DNA of 64,000 bases from Acidobacteriaceae bacterium (GCA_019240475.1 JAFAYI010000018.1:176641-240640); one strand, 5' to 3'; numbered from the stretch's first letter, positions 17,874-26,692 are shown. Numbers and translations are program-made. Notes: generated from the letters alone by a model not told the origin.

Positions 17874-18917
17874 TCAACCGCCGATCGAATACATCGGCCG
17901 CTGTGGAGCGACGAAAGTTGCCCGATTGATCTCGTGGCCCCGCCACTTTTGCCAGACGGTCGAACGAATTGCGGCTTCGATCCCGGCGCTCGAATCGGAG
18001 CCATTAAGCAGCGGCTTGATGTCGGTCTCTTCGCGCGCGAAAAGGCAATAACGCAGTTTGCCGTCCGCCGTCAGCCGCAGGCGATTGCAGTTCATGCAGA
18101 ACGGCCGGGTGACGGAAGCGATGAAGCCGGTGCGATAGCCATCCACATAGCGGTATTCGGTGGCGGGAGCGCGAGGGTCGGCATCCGGCACCGGAGTGAG
18201 CGGGCCGAATTCGCGGGACAGCATCTCGATCATCCGATCCGCGGTGAGGACACGATCGAGCGACCAAAGCTCCTGCGCATCAAGCGGCATGAATTCGATA
18301 AAGCGCACCTCAATGTTGCGTTCACGCCCGAAGCGCACGAGGGGCAAAACGTCGGCTTCGGTAAGACCCTTTATCGCGACTGCATTTAACTTGATGGAAA
18401 ATCCCGCCGCGAGCGCACGATCGATACCGGCGAGCACGCGATGGAGATCGTCCCTGCGGGTGAGGGCTCGAAAACGCTCTCGATCTAACGTGTCCAGATG
18501 GATATTCAAGCGGCGCAGACCAGCGGAATAGAGCGATTCAGTGGTGTCCGAAAGGAGCACGCCGTTGGTTGTAAGCGCAAGGTCGCGAATGCCATCAACA
18601 GTTAAGAGCGAGGCGATAAGGCGCGGCAGATTGGGGCGGAGCAGCGGCTCGCCTCCGGTCAGGCGAATCTTTGAAATGCCTAATCGAACGGCTGTTTTGA
18701 CGAATCGAAAGATCTCTTCGAACGTCAGTAAGGAGCGCACAGGCGTAAATTGCGCGCCTTTTTCGGGCATGCAATAAAAACAGCGTATGTTGCACCGATC
18801 CGTGACGCTCACCCGTAGATCGGAGTGCACGCGGCCGTAGCTGTCGATAAGGGGCGCAGTCAGGGGCGCTTGGGAAGCCGGACCGGGCGCGAGTTGAACG
18901 AGCATGTGCTGCGACAC
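17874..18917 (-). CDS. moaA: GTP 3',8-cyclase (molybdenum cofactor biosynthesis)
   Basis: MoaA is a radical-SAM enzyme that with MoaC converts GTP to cyclic pyranopterin monophosphate. The 347-residue protein has the radical-SAM cluster CNIRCFYC at residues 42-49, the SAM-binding GGEPLL motif, the second 4Fe-4S cluster CMNCNRLRL...RYC near the C-terminus, and the C-terminal double Gly required for activity. It lies five bases downstream of nadA in the same direction and converges tail-to-tail with the PIN toxin. No other mo-co gene is in the window. Confidence 0.95.
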   Translation of the reverse strand: MSQHMLVQLAPGPASQAPLTAPLIDSYGRVHSDLRVSVTDRCNIRCFYCMPEKGAQFTPVRSLLTFEEIFRFVKTAVRLGISKIRLTGGEPLLRPNLPRLIASLLTVDGIRDLALTTNGVLLSDTTESLYSAGLRRLNIHLDTLDRERFRALTRRDDLHRVLAGIDRALAAGFSIKLNAVAIKGLTEADVLPLVRFGRERNIEVRFIEFMPLDAQELWSLDRVLTADRMIEMLSREFGPLTPVPDADPRAPATEYRYVDGYRTGFIASVTRPFCMNCNRLRLTADGKLRYCLFAREETDIKPLLNGSDSSAGIEAAIRSTVWQKWRGHEINRATFVAPQRPMYSIGG

Positions 18918-18922
18918 CTTAA

Positions 18923-19852
18923 TTATTGCAGCGCCAACATACGCTCGAGCGGAACGCGCGCACGGCGCAGCAGGTCAGGCGGCAGATCAATGCACGGCTC
19001 CATCCGTTCCAGACAGGCGGCCAGTTTCTCAAGCGAGTTCAATTTCATGTAAGGGCACTCACTGCAATGACAGTGTTCGTTGGCGACGAAATAGAAGTTC
19101 TTTCCGGGGGCCCGTTGTTCGAGCGAATAGCGCAGCCCGCTCTCAGTTACTAGAATAAAGCTCCGAGCCGTTTGGGCGGCGCACCAATCTACGATGCTGG
19201 AAGGCGCACCGACGAAGTGCGCGAGCCTGAGAATCTCGCTTGGACACTCCGGATGAGCGGCCACGAGCGCTCCAGGATGCTGAGCGTGGAGCGCGGCCAG
19301 ACGACGCGCCGAAAAGGTCGCATGCAGAAGGCATGCTCCTTGCCATATCTTCATGTTTCGGCGGAGGGTTTGCTTCTGGACATAATGCCCCAGGTTGCTA
19401 TCAGGAACAAACAAGATCGGTTTTTCAGCGGGAATGGAACGAACGACCGCGACAGCGTTACGCGACGTACAAAGAAGATCGCTTTCGGCCTTCACCTCGG
19501 CGGAGGTGTGCATGTAGCTGACGATCACATATTCCGGATGGCGGCTTCTGAAGGCGCGAATCGCGGCCGCGGAACAGCTTTCGGCCAGGCTGCAGCCAGC
19601 GTTTCCGTCCGGGATCACCACCTGGCTACGCGGGTTCAAGATCTTTACGGTCTCGCCTATAAATCGCACTCCGCAGACAGCAATCACATCGGCGTTGTAG
19701 CGTTGAGCCATGCGCGCCAATTCGAAACTGTCGCCGACTTCGTCCGCCAGGTCCTGAATTTCGATGTCCTGATAACGATGAGCGAGAATCACGGCTCGCC
19801 GCTGAGCCTTCAGTGCCTGGATTTCTTCTGCGAGTGTGAGATCGGAAACCAT
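18923..19852 (-). CDS. nadA: quinolinate synthase A
   Basis: NadA condenses iminoaspartate with dihydroxyacetone phosphate to quinolinate in de novo NAD synthesis, using a 4Fe-4S cluster. The 309-residue product shows AVILAHRYQDIEIQDLADEVGDS near the N-terminus, CGVRFIGETVKIL, PDGNAGCSLAESC, the substrate segment VSYMHTSAEVKAESD and the late Cys ligands in NEHCHCSECPYMKLN. It is followed by moaA; nadB and nadC are not seen here. Confidence 0.95.
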   Translation of the reverse strand: MVSDLTLAEEIQALKAQRRAVILAHRYQDIEIQDLADEVGDSFELARMAQRYNADVIAVCGVRFIGETVKILNPRSQVVIPDGNAGCSLAESCSAAAIRAFRSRHPEYVIVSYMHTSAEVKAESDLLCTSRNAVAVVRSIPAEKPILFVPDSNLGHYVQKQTLRRNMKIWQGACLLHATFSARRLAALHAQHPGALVAAHPECPSEILRLAHFVGAPSSIVDWCAAQTARSFILVTESGLRYSLEQRAPGKNFYFVANEHCHCSECPYMKLNSLEKLAACLERMEPCIDLPPDLLRRARVPLERMLALQ

Positions 19853-20088
19853 TTATTACGCGGCTTTCCCTCAGTTTAGCGTGGGAACGCACCTAGTGTT
19901 ATTGATCGTTATTGATCCAAATATTGAAATTCGGTAACAATATATGACAGATTGAGTCGAAGAATAAACGCAGGTACCCTCCGAGCCTGCGTAGATACGG
20001 GGACTGACCGAACGAGAGACGGCCAGTCCCCTTTTGGAGCTCTTGCGCTGCCAGAGCCGGTGGAGAAAAAGGCGCAAACCGAACTCGT
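19853..20088. other. intergenic region with hairpin and short direct repeat
   Basis: This 236-base gap lies between nadA and the SDR gene, both on the minus strand. It holds a hairpin at 19999-20031 (GGGGACTG / CAGTCCCC, 17-base loop) followed on the plus strand by TTTT; on the minus strand, where it would terminate the SDR transcript, there is no T-run. Near nadA a direct repeat TTATTGATC occurs twice in tandem (about 19900-19918), possibly part of the nadA control region. No gene is seen. Confidence 0.45.
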
Positions 20089-20883
20089 TTACGTTCTTGG
20101 TTTCGGCAAGGCACGAACCGCACCCGTTGAGATGCCGCCATCCACGAGCAACGTCTGGCCGGTGATGTAGCGGCTCGACTCCGCGGCCAAGAATATGATC
20201 GCGGAGTCCAGGTCGCCGGACTGCCCGGGCCGCTTTAGCGGGATTCGATCCGATAAGTACTCCACCCACTCTTTGTCTTCGTACATGACTTTGTTCTGGT
20301 CCGTGCGGAACCATCCGGGAGCGAGACAATTTACCGTAATCCCGTGCTTGCCCCAATCGTCGGCCAAACTCATGGTTAATTGGCGGATGCCGCCACGGCT
20401 TGCCGTATAGGGCGCCAGGCCTGCATAGCCCGCGACGCTTGTCACCGAACCAATATTAATGATGCGGCCATAACCGCGCGAAACCATATGCCGCGCGACC
20501 GCCTGGGCGACAAAGAAGCTGCCGCGCAGATTAGTATCTAGAATTGCGTTCCAATCCTCCCAAGTAACTTCGAGCGCCGGCTTGCGTATGTTCATTCCGG
20601 CATTGTTCACCAATATGTCCAGGCGGCCGTATGCCCGTTCCGCAGAAGCCGCCATGCGCTCGATACTTAATTCGTCGCGCACATCAAGATCGAGCGAGAC
20701 GGCTCGCCTGCCTAGTTTCTCGATCTCGGTTTGAAAGTCAGCCAAGTGCTCGCGTTTTCTGCTTGTGAGCACCAGATCCGCTCCCGCGTTTGCCAAGGAG
20801 CGAGCGAACTGCTGCCCGAGGCCACGGCTGGCGCCGGTCACGATCGCAACGCGGCCGGTGAGGTCGAAAAGGTTAGAGGTCAT
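20089..20883 (-). CDS. SDR family oxidoreductase (gluconate 5-dehydrogenase-like)
   Basis: A 264-residue short-chain dehydrogenase/reductase. It has the cofactor motif VTGASRGLGQQFA, the NNAGMN strand, the catalytic Ser in INIGSVTS and Tyr in APYTASR. The usual YxxxK here reads Tyr-Thr-Ala-Ser-Arg, so the catalytic Lys is replaced by Arg (codon CGT). The closest known type is gluconate 5-dehydrogenase (IdnO-like). The gene overlaps the upstream zinc dehydrogenase by ATGA, resembling the L-idonate pathway pair, so sugar-acid interconversion is likely. Confidence 0.85.
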   Translation of the reverse strand: MTSNLFDLTGRVAIVTGASRGLGQQFARSLANAGADLVLTSRKREHLADFQTEIEKLGRRAVSLDLDVRDELSIERMAASAERAYGRLDILVNNAGMNIRKPALEVTWEDWNAILDTNLRGSFFVAQAVARHMVSRGYGRIINIGSVTSVAGYAGLAPYTASRGGIRQLTMSLADDWGKHGITVNCLAPGWFRTDQNKVMYEDKEWVEYLSDRIPLKRPGQSGDLDSAIIFLAAESSRYITGQTLLVDGGISTGAVRALPKPRT

Positions 20884-21968
20884 CCTTGGAGTTGAACATT
20901 CAAGTCCGCGCAGGGAATGCCTGCATCCACACCGTGGCCGGGTGTCAGCACGACTTTCATCAGATTCGGCTCGCGCGCGTGGAGCCGTTCAAACCAAACA
21001 GGCCCCTCTTCAAGCGGAGCAACTACGCTGATCAGCGGCTTTAAATCCACAGCTCCGCGCTTCAGCATATCAATGCATTGAGGATATTCACCCGAGGACG
21101 CGGCCGATCCTTGCAGCCGGATCTCGCGGCTCACCACCGTTTGCAGAGGGATTTCGGCCGAGGGCGCGATGTTCCCAATTAAAGTCACAGTACCGCCTTT
21201 GCGCACACTTTCGACCGCTGCCTTGATAGTCGGCGTGCTTCCGACAGCCTCAAGGGCGACATCGACTCCCTTGGACGATGTGAGCCGCATGATTTCAGAC
21301 ACAGTGTCCGTTGTCTTGGGATTAATCGTGTGAGCGGCTCCTAATTGCTTAGCGAGTTGAAGCCGGGAATCGTCGATATCAGCCACATACACCCTCAAAC
21401 AACCGGAGTCGCGCAGCGACTGTAATACCAATAATCCAATCATTCCCGCGCCGATAACGAGGGCGGACCCGTTTTCCGGGACCGCGGAGATGGCAACAGC
21501 ATGCACCGCAACAGCGAGCGGCTCTATCATCGCCGCTTCGGCGAAGGCGATCCCTTCAGGCAGCTGGTGAAGTATGTGTTCCGGCACAACTACGTATTCG
21601 GCGAATGCCCCCGAGCGCCGGTATTCGGGCGTCGATACGCCGAGCACCTGCCGGTTCTCACAGAGATTCATCTCACCGCGGCGGCAGAACTCACAATACC
21701 CGCAATAGATAGTTGAGTCGAACGTGACCCGATCGCCCTCCCGCGGGCCCGAGGCGCCCGGGCCTATCGCCGCCACTGTTCCCGCAGCTTCGTGTCCCAT
21801 GATGATGGGAGGAATCCGCCGGCCGGATGTTCCGTCAAAGCCGTGCACATCGCTGCCACAAATGCCGCAGGCTTCCACTCGCACGAGCACTTCGGCTCGC
21901 CCGGGCCGGGGCAGCGGGACGTCCACAACGTCCAAGCGGCCATATTCGCTTAACAGAAGCGCCTTCAT
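20880..21968 (-). CDS. zinc-dependent alcohol dehydrogenase (idonate/sorbitol dehydrogenase-like)
   Basis: A 362-residue MDR-superfamily dehydrogenase. The catalytic zinc site is shown by CGICGSDVHGF and GHEAAGTV, the structural zinc by CGYCEFCRRGEMNLC, and the NAD(P) fold by GAGMIGLLVLQSL with an Asp after the next strand (VADID), favouring NAD. Family relatives oxidise L-idonate, sorbitol or L-threonine. Coupling to the downstream SDR gene suggests the two act in sequence on a sugar acid or polyol. Confidence 0.9.
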   Translation of the reverse strand: MKALLLSEYGRLDVVDVPLPRPGRAEVLVRVEACGICGSDVHGFDGTSGRRIPPIIMGHEAAGTVAAIGPGASGPREGDRVTFDSTIYCGYCEFCRRGEMNLCENRQVLGVSTPEYRRSGAFAEYVVVPEHILHQLPEGIAFAEAAMIEPLAVAVHAVAISAVPENGSALVIGAGMIGLLVLQSLRDSGCLRVYVADIDDSRLQLAKQLGAAHTINPKTTDTVSEIMRLTSSKGVDVALEAVGSTPTIKAAVESVRKGGTVTLIGNIAPSAEIPLQTVVSREIRLQGSAASSGEYPQCIDMLKRGAVDLKPLISVVAPLEEGPVWFERLHAREPNLMKVVLTPGHGVDAGIPCADLNVQLQG

Positions 21969-22024
21969 GCTCGCATGGTAGCGAACGCAGGTTGGAAACC
22001 GCCGACGTCCGGCTGGGTGCGCTC

Positions 22025-22684
22025 TTATTGCGCGGAGTTGCTGCGCGCCTTGAGATCCGCGAGCAAGCGGTCAACCTGATCCGCTTTCTCAAGCGCAAGA
22101 AATCTCTGCTCCGTGTTAGGCTGCCCGGCAGCAACTTGCGCCTGCCCAAGGGCTTCCGCTTCCGACACCTTCCATTTCAGCCGATCAAACGCCGCATCGC
22201 TTTCGAATTCCTTCATGGAGGCTGCGCCTGTTCTCGCCGTCAAGCGCGCGCGGCGATGCTGCGCGATCAGGATCTCGGTCCTGGCTTTGGTCTCGGTCAT
22301 CTTCTGCTCCAATCGGTGGAGCGCATCCCGCAAAGTTTGCACCTGGTGCGCTTGATCTTCTATCTGCTGGGCGAAATTCCTGGCTGCGTTTTCGTAAGTG
22401 AGCGACCGCTCGAGAGCGATGCGCGCAAGGTCGTCTTCCTTTTTTTCGACCGCCAACTCAGCCTTGCGGAGCCATTCCTTCTGCCCGTCCAAGTTCTCCT
22501 GCTGCTTTTTTTCGAGCAGGTTCTGATCGGCGATCGCAATCGCCACCTGTGTCTTCACCTGCATGAATTGGTTCTGCATGTCCAGCGTTAGCTGTTTCAG
22601 CAGCTTCTCTGGATCTTCGGCTTTATCCACTAAGTCATTCAGATTTGCTCTGATTAATGTCGCAACGCGATCTAATAAGGGCAT
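22025..22684 (-). CDS. PspA/IM30 family membrane-stress protein
   Basis: A 219-residue, almost wholly helical protein of the PspA/Vipp1 (ESCRT-III-like) family that coats and protects damaged membranes. It begins with the conserved amphipathic helix and LDRVATLIRANLNDLVDKAEDPEKLL, followed by long coiled-coil (heptads rich in Glu, Lys, Gln). It is last in the XRE-NfeD-flotillin-PspA operon, 33 bases after the flotillin gene, consistent with joint membrane maintenance. Confidence 0.9.
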   Translation of the reverse strand: MPLLDRVATLIRANLNDLVDKAEDPEKLLKQLTLDMQNQFMQVKTQVAIAIADQNLLEKKQQENLDGQKEWLRKAELAVEKKEDDLARIALERSLTYENAARNFAQQIEDQAHQVQTLRDALHRLEQKMTETKARTEILIAQHRRARLTARTGAASMKEFESDAAFDRLKWKVSEAEALGQAQVAAGQPNTEQRFLALEKADQVDRLLADLKARSNSAQ

Positions 22685-22717
22685 AACATTCCTCCTTCTT
22701 TACTTATTCCACTTGGA

Positions 22718-24148
22718 TTAGCTGGGCTGACCGTTCGCCGTCACATCGCTGTTCGAACGGTCCTTAATGGCCCGCACCTTGCCTAGTAAATCGGACATCT
22801 GCATGCCCGAAAGGGTCTCGAATAGGGCAGGTATCTGCGCCGCAATCTTGGTTAGATCACCGGTGATCTTATTCATTCCGGCAGAATCTCCGTCGCCGGT
22901 TGAAACGATGGTGATCTTGTCGATGTTCGAAAGCGGCGAGGCCATCGCGCGTACGACCTCCGGCAGCCCCGTGATCAACTTATCCACGACCGCGGCCTGG
23001 TTCCATTCCTGATATGCCTCCGCTTTCACGTTCATAGCTTTGGCTTCAGCCTCGCCTTTTCGCAGGATGATATCGGCGTCCGCTTCGCCTTGGAGCCGTG
23101 TGGCAGCGGCAGCGCCTTCAGCCTCAATCATGGTCTTCTGGCGCGCCGCCTCGGCCAGCATTTCGATCCGCTTACGTTCGATCTCGGCGTTCTTGAGCAC
23201 GCTCGCGATCAGCTCTTTTTCGTGCCGCAGAATCTCGGCCTCTTGCACCTTGACTTCCTGTTCTTTCTCTACCTGCCGCACCTTGACGGCTTCGGCAGTC
23301 ACCTGTTGCTGCATTACGTTCGATTGAATGTCGTACGCCTTGTCCGCTTGCGCCTGCTGGCGCTTGATGGTCTCGATATACTGCGCCCTTTTTATTTCAA
23401 GGTCGCGCTGGGCCTCCGCTTGCGCGGCGAGCGAAAGCGCTTCTGCCAGCACGCGCGCCTGATCGGCTTCCGCCTTGGCTACGGCCGAAGCCCGGATGGC
23501 GTCCGCGCGCCGGATGGCGGTATCGCGCTCGGCTTCCGCCGCGGCGACGTCGGCATCGCGTTTGATTCGAGCGATGTCGGGGCGGCCCATGTTTGTGATG
23601 TATTCATTCTTGTCCCGGACCTCCTTGATGGTGAAAGAAATTACTTCGAGCCCCATCTTGCTCATGTCGTCCGCGCAGGTTGCCCGCATGCGGTCGCCCA
23701 CCATCTCCGGTTCCTTCACGATTTGCTCCACGGAAAGCTGGCCGATGATGCCGCGCAGATGCCCTTCCATGACCAGCCGGATGAGTCCTTCGCGCGCCAC
23801 GTCCGTCTTGGTTAAGAACTGCTCCGCGGCCGTTTGAATGGATTCGGGATCGCTCTTGACCTTGATTTGGGCAACAGCTTCGACCGTCACGGCCACGCCC
23901 TGCTTTGTATAGAGGTCCTGTTGAGGCGCGACATCGAATGACATCAGTTGAAGAGACAACTGGCGAAAATTTTCGACCATGGGGAAGATTACAGTGCCTC
24001 TCCCTTTCACAATGCGCGTGCCGCGCAATCCATAGACAATCAACGCTTCGTGCGGTCCAGCCTTGCGATACAGCGTCGCCATGGTCATCATCAAGACCAG
24101 CAGCGTGAGTACAACCGCCGCCGCAATGTAAACAATTTCACCGGACAT
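22718..24148 (-). CDS. flotillin family protein
   Basis: A 476-residue flotillin/YqiK-type scaffold of membrane microdomains. An N-terminal membrane segment (IVYIAAAVVLTLLVLMMTMATLYRKAG) is followed by an SPFH domain (about residues 25-200, with GPHEALIVYGLRGTRIVKGRGT), a long Ala/Glu-rich coiled coil containing repeated EAE/QAEA motifs, and a C-terminal oligomerisation region (AYQEWNQAAVVDKLITGLPEVVRAMASPLSNIDKI). Start 24148 lies inside the end of the NfeD gene (11-base overlap), indicating coupling; the frame is open 33 bases further upstream. Confidence 0.92.
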   Translation of the reverse strand: MSGEIVYIAAAVVLTLLVLMMTMATLYRKAGPHEALIVYGLRGTRIVKGRGTVIFPMVENFRQLSLQLMSFDVAPQQDLYTKQGVAVTVEAVAQIKVKSDPESIQTAAEQFLTKTDVAREGLIRLVMEGHLRGIIGQLSVEQIVKEPEMVGDRMRATCADDMSKMGLEVISFTIKEVRDKNEYITNMGRPDIARIKRDADVAAAEAERDTAIRRADAIRASAVAKAEADQARVLAEALSLAAQAEAQRDLEIKRAQYIETIKRQQAQADKAYDIQSNVMQQQVTAEAVKVRQVEKEQEVKVQEAEILRHEKELIASVLKNAEIERKRIEMLAEAARQKTMIEAEGAAAATRLQGEADADIILRKGEAEAKAMNVKAEAYQEWNQAAVVDKLITGLPEVVRAMASPLSNIDKITIVSTGDGDSAGMNKITGDLTKIAAQIPALFETLSGMQMSDLLGKVRAIKDRSNSDVTANGQPS

Positions 24149-24857
24149 GTTTGGTCTCCTTTGGCGATGAATCGCCCGCACTCGCGGGCAGGCCCTGGGT
24201 CATCGCCTCCCAGGTACGCACATACGCGATTCCCTTCTCGTAGCGGGTCACAATCACTTCTTCGCCCCGCCGAATTTCGTTGCCATCGTCGGATCGAGCC
24301 GCGAGCGGCCGGCGGACGCCATCCTTGAGGTAAATCACTTCTCCAACTCCAGCAGGATGGATTGTGCTGGCTACCTGCCCAAGGGTTCCCACGATCTGAT
24401 AGTCGACGGGATCGAGCGGCAGCTCCTTGGATTGGAGATATCTCAAGAAAGCCGCCAGGATCCAAGCTCCTGTGAGGCCCAACGCAGCAGCTAACGCGAA
24501 ATCCAGCCAGAACGCGAGCCCCGAATGCCGCGTCAGCAAATACCCGATGCCTCCGAACCACGCCAGAAAAACCGCAGCGCAGTTTGGATTGGCCATCGAG
24601 CCGAACCAGCTCATGCCACTGGGAGAACGAGTGACTTTCGTCGTCGCTAGCGGCTGGCCAGAGTGTCCGTGGGCTGTCCCGGGCTGTCCAAGAACGTGTC
24701 CGGGCTGTCCATGCCCGTGTCCCACGTGTCCCGAGCCAAGATGTGCAGCCTGTGCTCCCCCGCCATGGCTTAGGTGGATTCCACCCAATAGGAGCGAGGC
24801 TAGCGCCCACAGGCCGCCGATTGCAAAGCAAAGCAAGAAAATGTCAGGCCAACTCAC
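24138..24857 (-). CDS. NfeD/YuaF-like membrane protein
   Basis: A 239-residue partner of flotillin. A first membrane helix (IFLLCFAIGGLWALASLLLGG) is followed by a His/Gly-rich linker made of short repeats (GHGQPGHVLGQPG and GTAHGHSGQP), then two or three further helices (about residues 92-140), and a C-terminal OB-fold domain (QIVGTLGQVASTIHPAGVGEVIYLKDGVRRPLAARSDDGNEIRRGEEVIV) typical of NfeD proteins. The His-rich linker is unusual and could bind metal. It overlaps both the upstream regulator and the downstream flotillin gene. Confidence 0.82.
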   Translation of the reverse strand: MSWPDIFLLCFAIGGLWALASLLLGGIHLSHGGGAQAAHLGSGHVGHGHGQPGHVLGQPGTAHGHSGQPLATTKVTRSPSGMSWFGSMANPNCAAVFLAWFGGIGYLLTRHSGLAFWLDFALAAALGLTGAWILAAFLRYLQSKELPLDPVDYQIVGTLGQVASTIHPAGVGEVIYLKDGVRRPLAARSDDGNEIRRGEEVIVTRYEKGIAYVRTWEAMTQGLPASAGDSSPKETKHVR

Positions 24858-25335
24858 GGTGAGCCTCCTCTCTCGGCTTGAAAACGTCCCATAACCGTTC
24901 CACCAGTTCCGGAGTTTCTAGGACTGCACCAAACAGAAGAACGCATTTCCGGGTTTCCGCATGGCGGGCCAGCTTTAATAGAGCTTCCGCAAGAGCGGGA
25001 TCGCCTTGAAACTTCTCCGCGCCCTGAATCAGCCACAGATCCAACTTGTCTTCCTGTCGAGCAAGATCGGTAATCAGCTCGGTTTGAAATCCCTCCGGGT
25101 CATCCACCAGATAGCCTGGGTGCACGCGAAAGAACCGCGCCAGCAAGAGTCGCGTGCTGTTGGTTAAATGCCTCCGCTGTCCGCCTTCCAACTGCGAAAG
25201 ATACGGCTGGCTAATGGAACGCTTCATCTCGCTCCGGATGGCCTCGACGACCTCTTTTTGAGTCATCGCGCGACCCATTCCGCGCAGCTCTCCTTCCACG
25301 GAACGGAGGTAACGAACCTTTTCGGCGACCGTCAT
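24844..25335 (-). CDS. XRE-type helix-turn-helix regulator
   Basis: A 163-residue protein with an N-terminal Cro/C1-type HTH (RAMTQKEVVEAI followed by the recognition helix ISQPYLSQLEGGQRRHLTNSTRLLLARFFRV) and a helical C-terminal half (about residues 85-163) with no recognised ligand domain. As first gene of the flotillin/NfeD/PspA operon, with a 14-base overlap into the NfeD gene, it is most likely the local regulator. A GCAAT/ATTGC inverted repeat in its own promoter is a candidate operator. Confidence 0.85.
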   Translation of the reverse strand: MTVAEKVRYLRSVEGELRGMGRAMTQKEVVEAIRSEMKRSISQPYLSQLEGGQRRHLTNSTRLLLARFFRVHPGYLVDDPEGFQTELITDLARQEDKLDLWLIQGAEKFQGDPALAEALLKLARHAETRKCVLLFGAVLETPELVERLWDVFKPREEAHRELA

Positions 25336-25338
25336 ATC

Positions 25339-25380
25339 GCAATCTGCTAATTATATATCACAAATTGCAATAACGTTCAA
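25339..25380 (-). promoter_or_regulatory. promoter of the XRE-flotillin operon
   Basis: On the minus strand TTGAAC (25380-25375) is followed after 17 bases by TATATAAT (25357-25350), a strong sigma-70-like promoter. The -10 is only about 15 bases before the ATG at 25335, so the leader is very short and without a clear ribosome-binding site. An inverted repeat GCAAT (25339-25343) / ATTGC (25364-25368) brackets the -10 and could be the regulator's operator. Confidence 0.6.
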
Positions 25381-25447
25381 GGCCCCCAGTACTATACCGG
25401 CTAGCGGTTACATTGCTCTAATCCCGGTTTGGAGGTAAAACAGGGCT

Positions 25448-25666
25448 ATGCCGCACGGACGCTGCTCGTGTCAGGACCACGGTGCTGCGGTTTTGCACAC
25501 CGAATTAGCGCGCCTTTACGCGCGACGCTTGCGATTGGACTCGACGATCCGGGAGCTCGAATTCGTCAAGCGATTTATCGATCCGGGGAGGGATGCCAGC
25601 TCGCCATCAAGCAGCTTGGAGTTTTCGTCAAAGCCTTGTAACCTAACAAGTTGCCGGAACGCCTAA
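25448..25666 (+). CDS. small hypothetical protein
   Basis: A possible 72-residue protein, not recognised. Its middle (LHTELARLYARRLRLDSTIRELEFVKRFID) reads as a regular amphipathic helix, and the N-terminus has Cys and His pairs (HGRCSCQDHG). GGAGG lies about twelve bases before the ATG. It stands alone between the XRE regulator and the ECF sigma gene. Another frame (25429-25641) is open over the same stretch, so the assignment is tentative. Confidence 0.4.
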   Translation: MPHGRCSCQDHGAAVLHTELARLYARRLRLDSTIRELEFVKRFIDPGRDASSPSSSLEFSSKPCNLTSCRNA

Positions 25667-25706
25667 GCTTTCGTTGGGGCCGACAGGGTCCGGCAGCTAG
25701 GCCGGT

Positions 25707-26282
25707 ATGCTTGTCGAGCAGGAACTGATAGAGAAGGCGCGAGCGGGTGACGCTCCGGCGTTTAATCAGTTGGTTCTTGCTTACCGGAAGCGGATCCTGG
25801 GCACGATTTCGCGGCTGATCGGCCGTCCCGAAGACGTCGAAGATGTCGCTCAGGAGGTGTTCGTCAGGCTGTATTATTCGCTGGACCAACTCCGCACGCC
25901 GGAAGTTTTCGAGCCTTGGCTGTACCGGCTGACCGTGAACGCCTGCTACGATTACCTGCGCCGCGCCAAGCGCCGGGGAGAATCCCGCATGGCGGATCTC
26001 AGTGAACAGCAGGTGCTGCTGGCGGACTCACTGGCAGGCGGGCGGCAGCAGAATGAGGACCAGCAAAAGACCAGGGTTCGCGAATTTGTGGACGCGTTGT
26101 TCCGCCACGTGTCCGAAGAAGACAGGTTACTTTTGACATTGAAGGAAGTCGAGGGCTTGTCGTTGAAAGAGTTGGAGCAGATTTACGGCGTCAATGAGAA
26201 CGCCTTGAAAGTGCGCCTGTTCCGCGCGCGCCAGCGAGTCTTAAAGGCTTATAACAATGCGTCGGCAAATGGTAAGTTATGA
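25707..26282 (+). CDS. ECF RNA polymerase sigma factor
   Basis: A 191-residue group-4 sigma factor. Region 2 (LVLAYRKRILGTISRLIGRPEDVEDVAQEVFVRLYY) contains the core-binding and -10 recognition helices; region 4 (LLLTLKEVEGLSLKELEQIYGVNENALKVRLFRARQRVL) has the HTH for the -35. Region 1 and a full region 3 are absent, as expected. It heads a three-gene set with a small membrane protein and an LTxxQ-type periplasmic protein, an arrangement seen in envelope- or metal-stress sigma systems. Confidence 0.92.
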   Translation: MLVEQELIEKARAGDAPAFNQLVLAYRKRILGTISRLIGRPEDVEDVAQEVFVRLYYSLDQLRTPEVFEPWLYRLTVNACYDYLRRAKRRGESRMADLSEQQVLLADSLAGGRQQNEDQQKTRVREFVDALFRHVSEEDRLLLTLKEVEGLSLKELEQIYGVNENALKVRLFRARQRVLKAYNNASANGKL

Positions 26283-26332
26283 GCAAGACAAAGTAGGTTG
26301 CACGAAGCTAGGTTCGGTAAGGTTGGGACGTT

Positions 26333-26677
26333 ATGATCGATGACGATTCGCGTTTGAATGCTATGTTGGCCGACTATCGCGCCGCATGCCCGGAGATAGA
26401 GCCCACCGTTAATTTCATGCCGGTGTTGTGGCAGAGGATTGAGGGACGGCGGGGATTCTGGTTCGTCTTTCAGCGCGAAGGCCGCGCGGTCATGACGGCC
26501 TCCGCTGCTCTGTGCGTGGTTCTTCTAGTCTTAAATTTCTTCTACGCTTCACAAACTCGTCTCAACCCGCCCACCTATGCAGACGCGCTGATGGCGGATC
26601 ACACTGCCGAGATGACGTACTATACAGAAGCGATTCGCGGCACGTCTTCGACGCAGGACGACGTTCCCGCGCGCTGA
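26333..26677 (+). CDS. putative membrane-anchored anti-sigma factor
   Basis: A 114-residue protein with one membrane helix (AVMTASAALCVVLLVLNFFYAS, about residues 51-72), a cytoplasmic N-terminal half and a short periplasmic tail. No zinc-binding anti-sigma motif (HxxxCxxC) is present, so assignment as anti-sigma factor rests on its place directly after the sigma gene and its topology. It is followed after 15 bases by the periplasmic protein gene. Confidence 0.6.
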   Translation: MIDDDSRLNAMLADYRAACPEIEPTVNFMPVLWQRIEGRRGFWFVFQREGRAVMTASAALCVVLLVLNFFYASQTRLNPPTYADALMADHTAEMTYYTEAIRGTSSTQDDVPAR

Positions 26678-26692
26678 GCGTGGGTGTGACGT

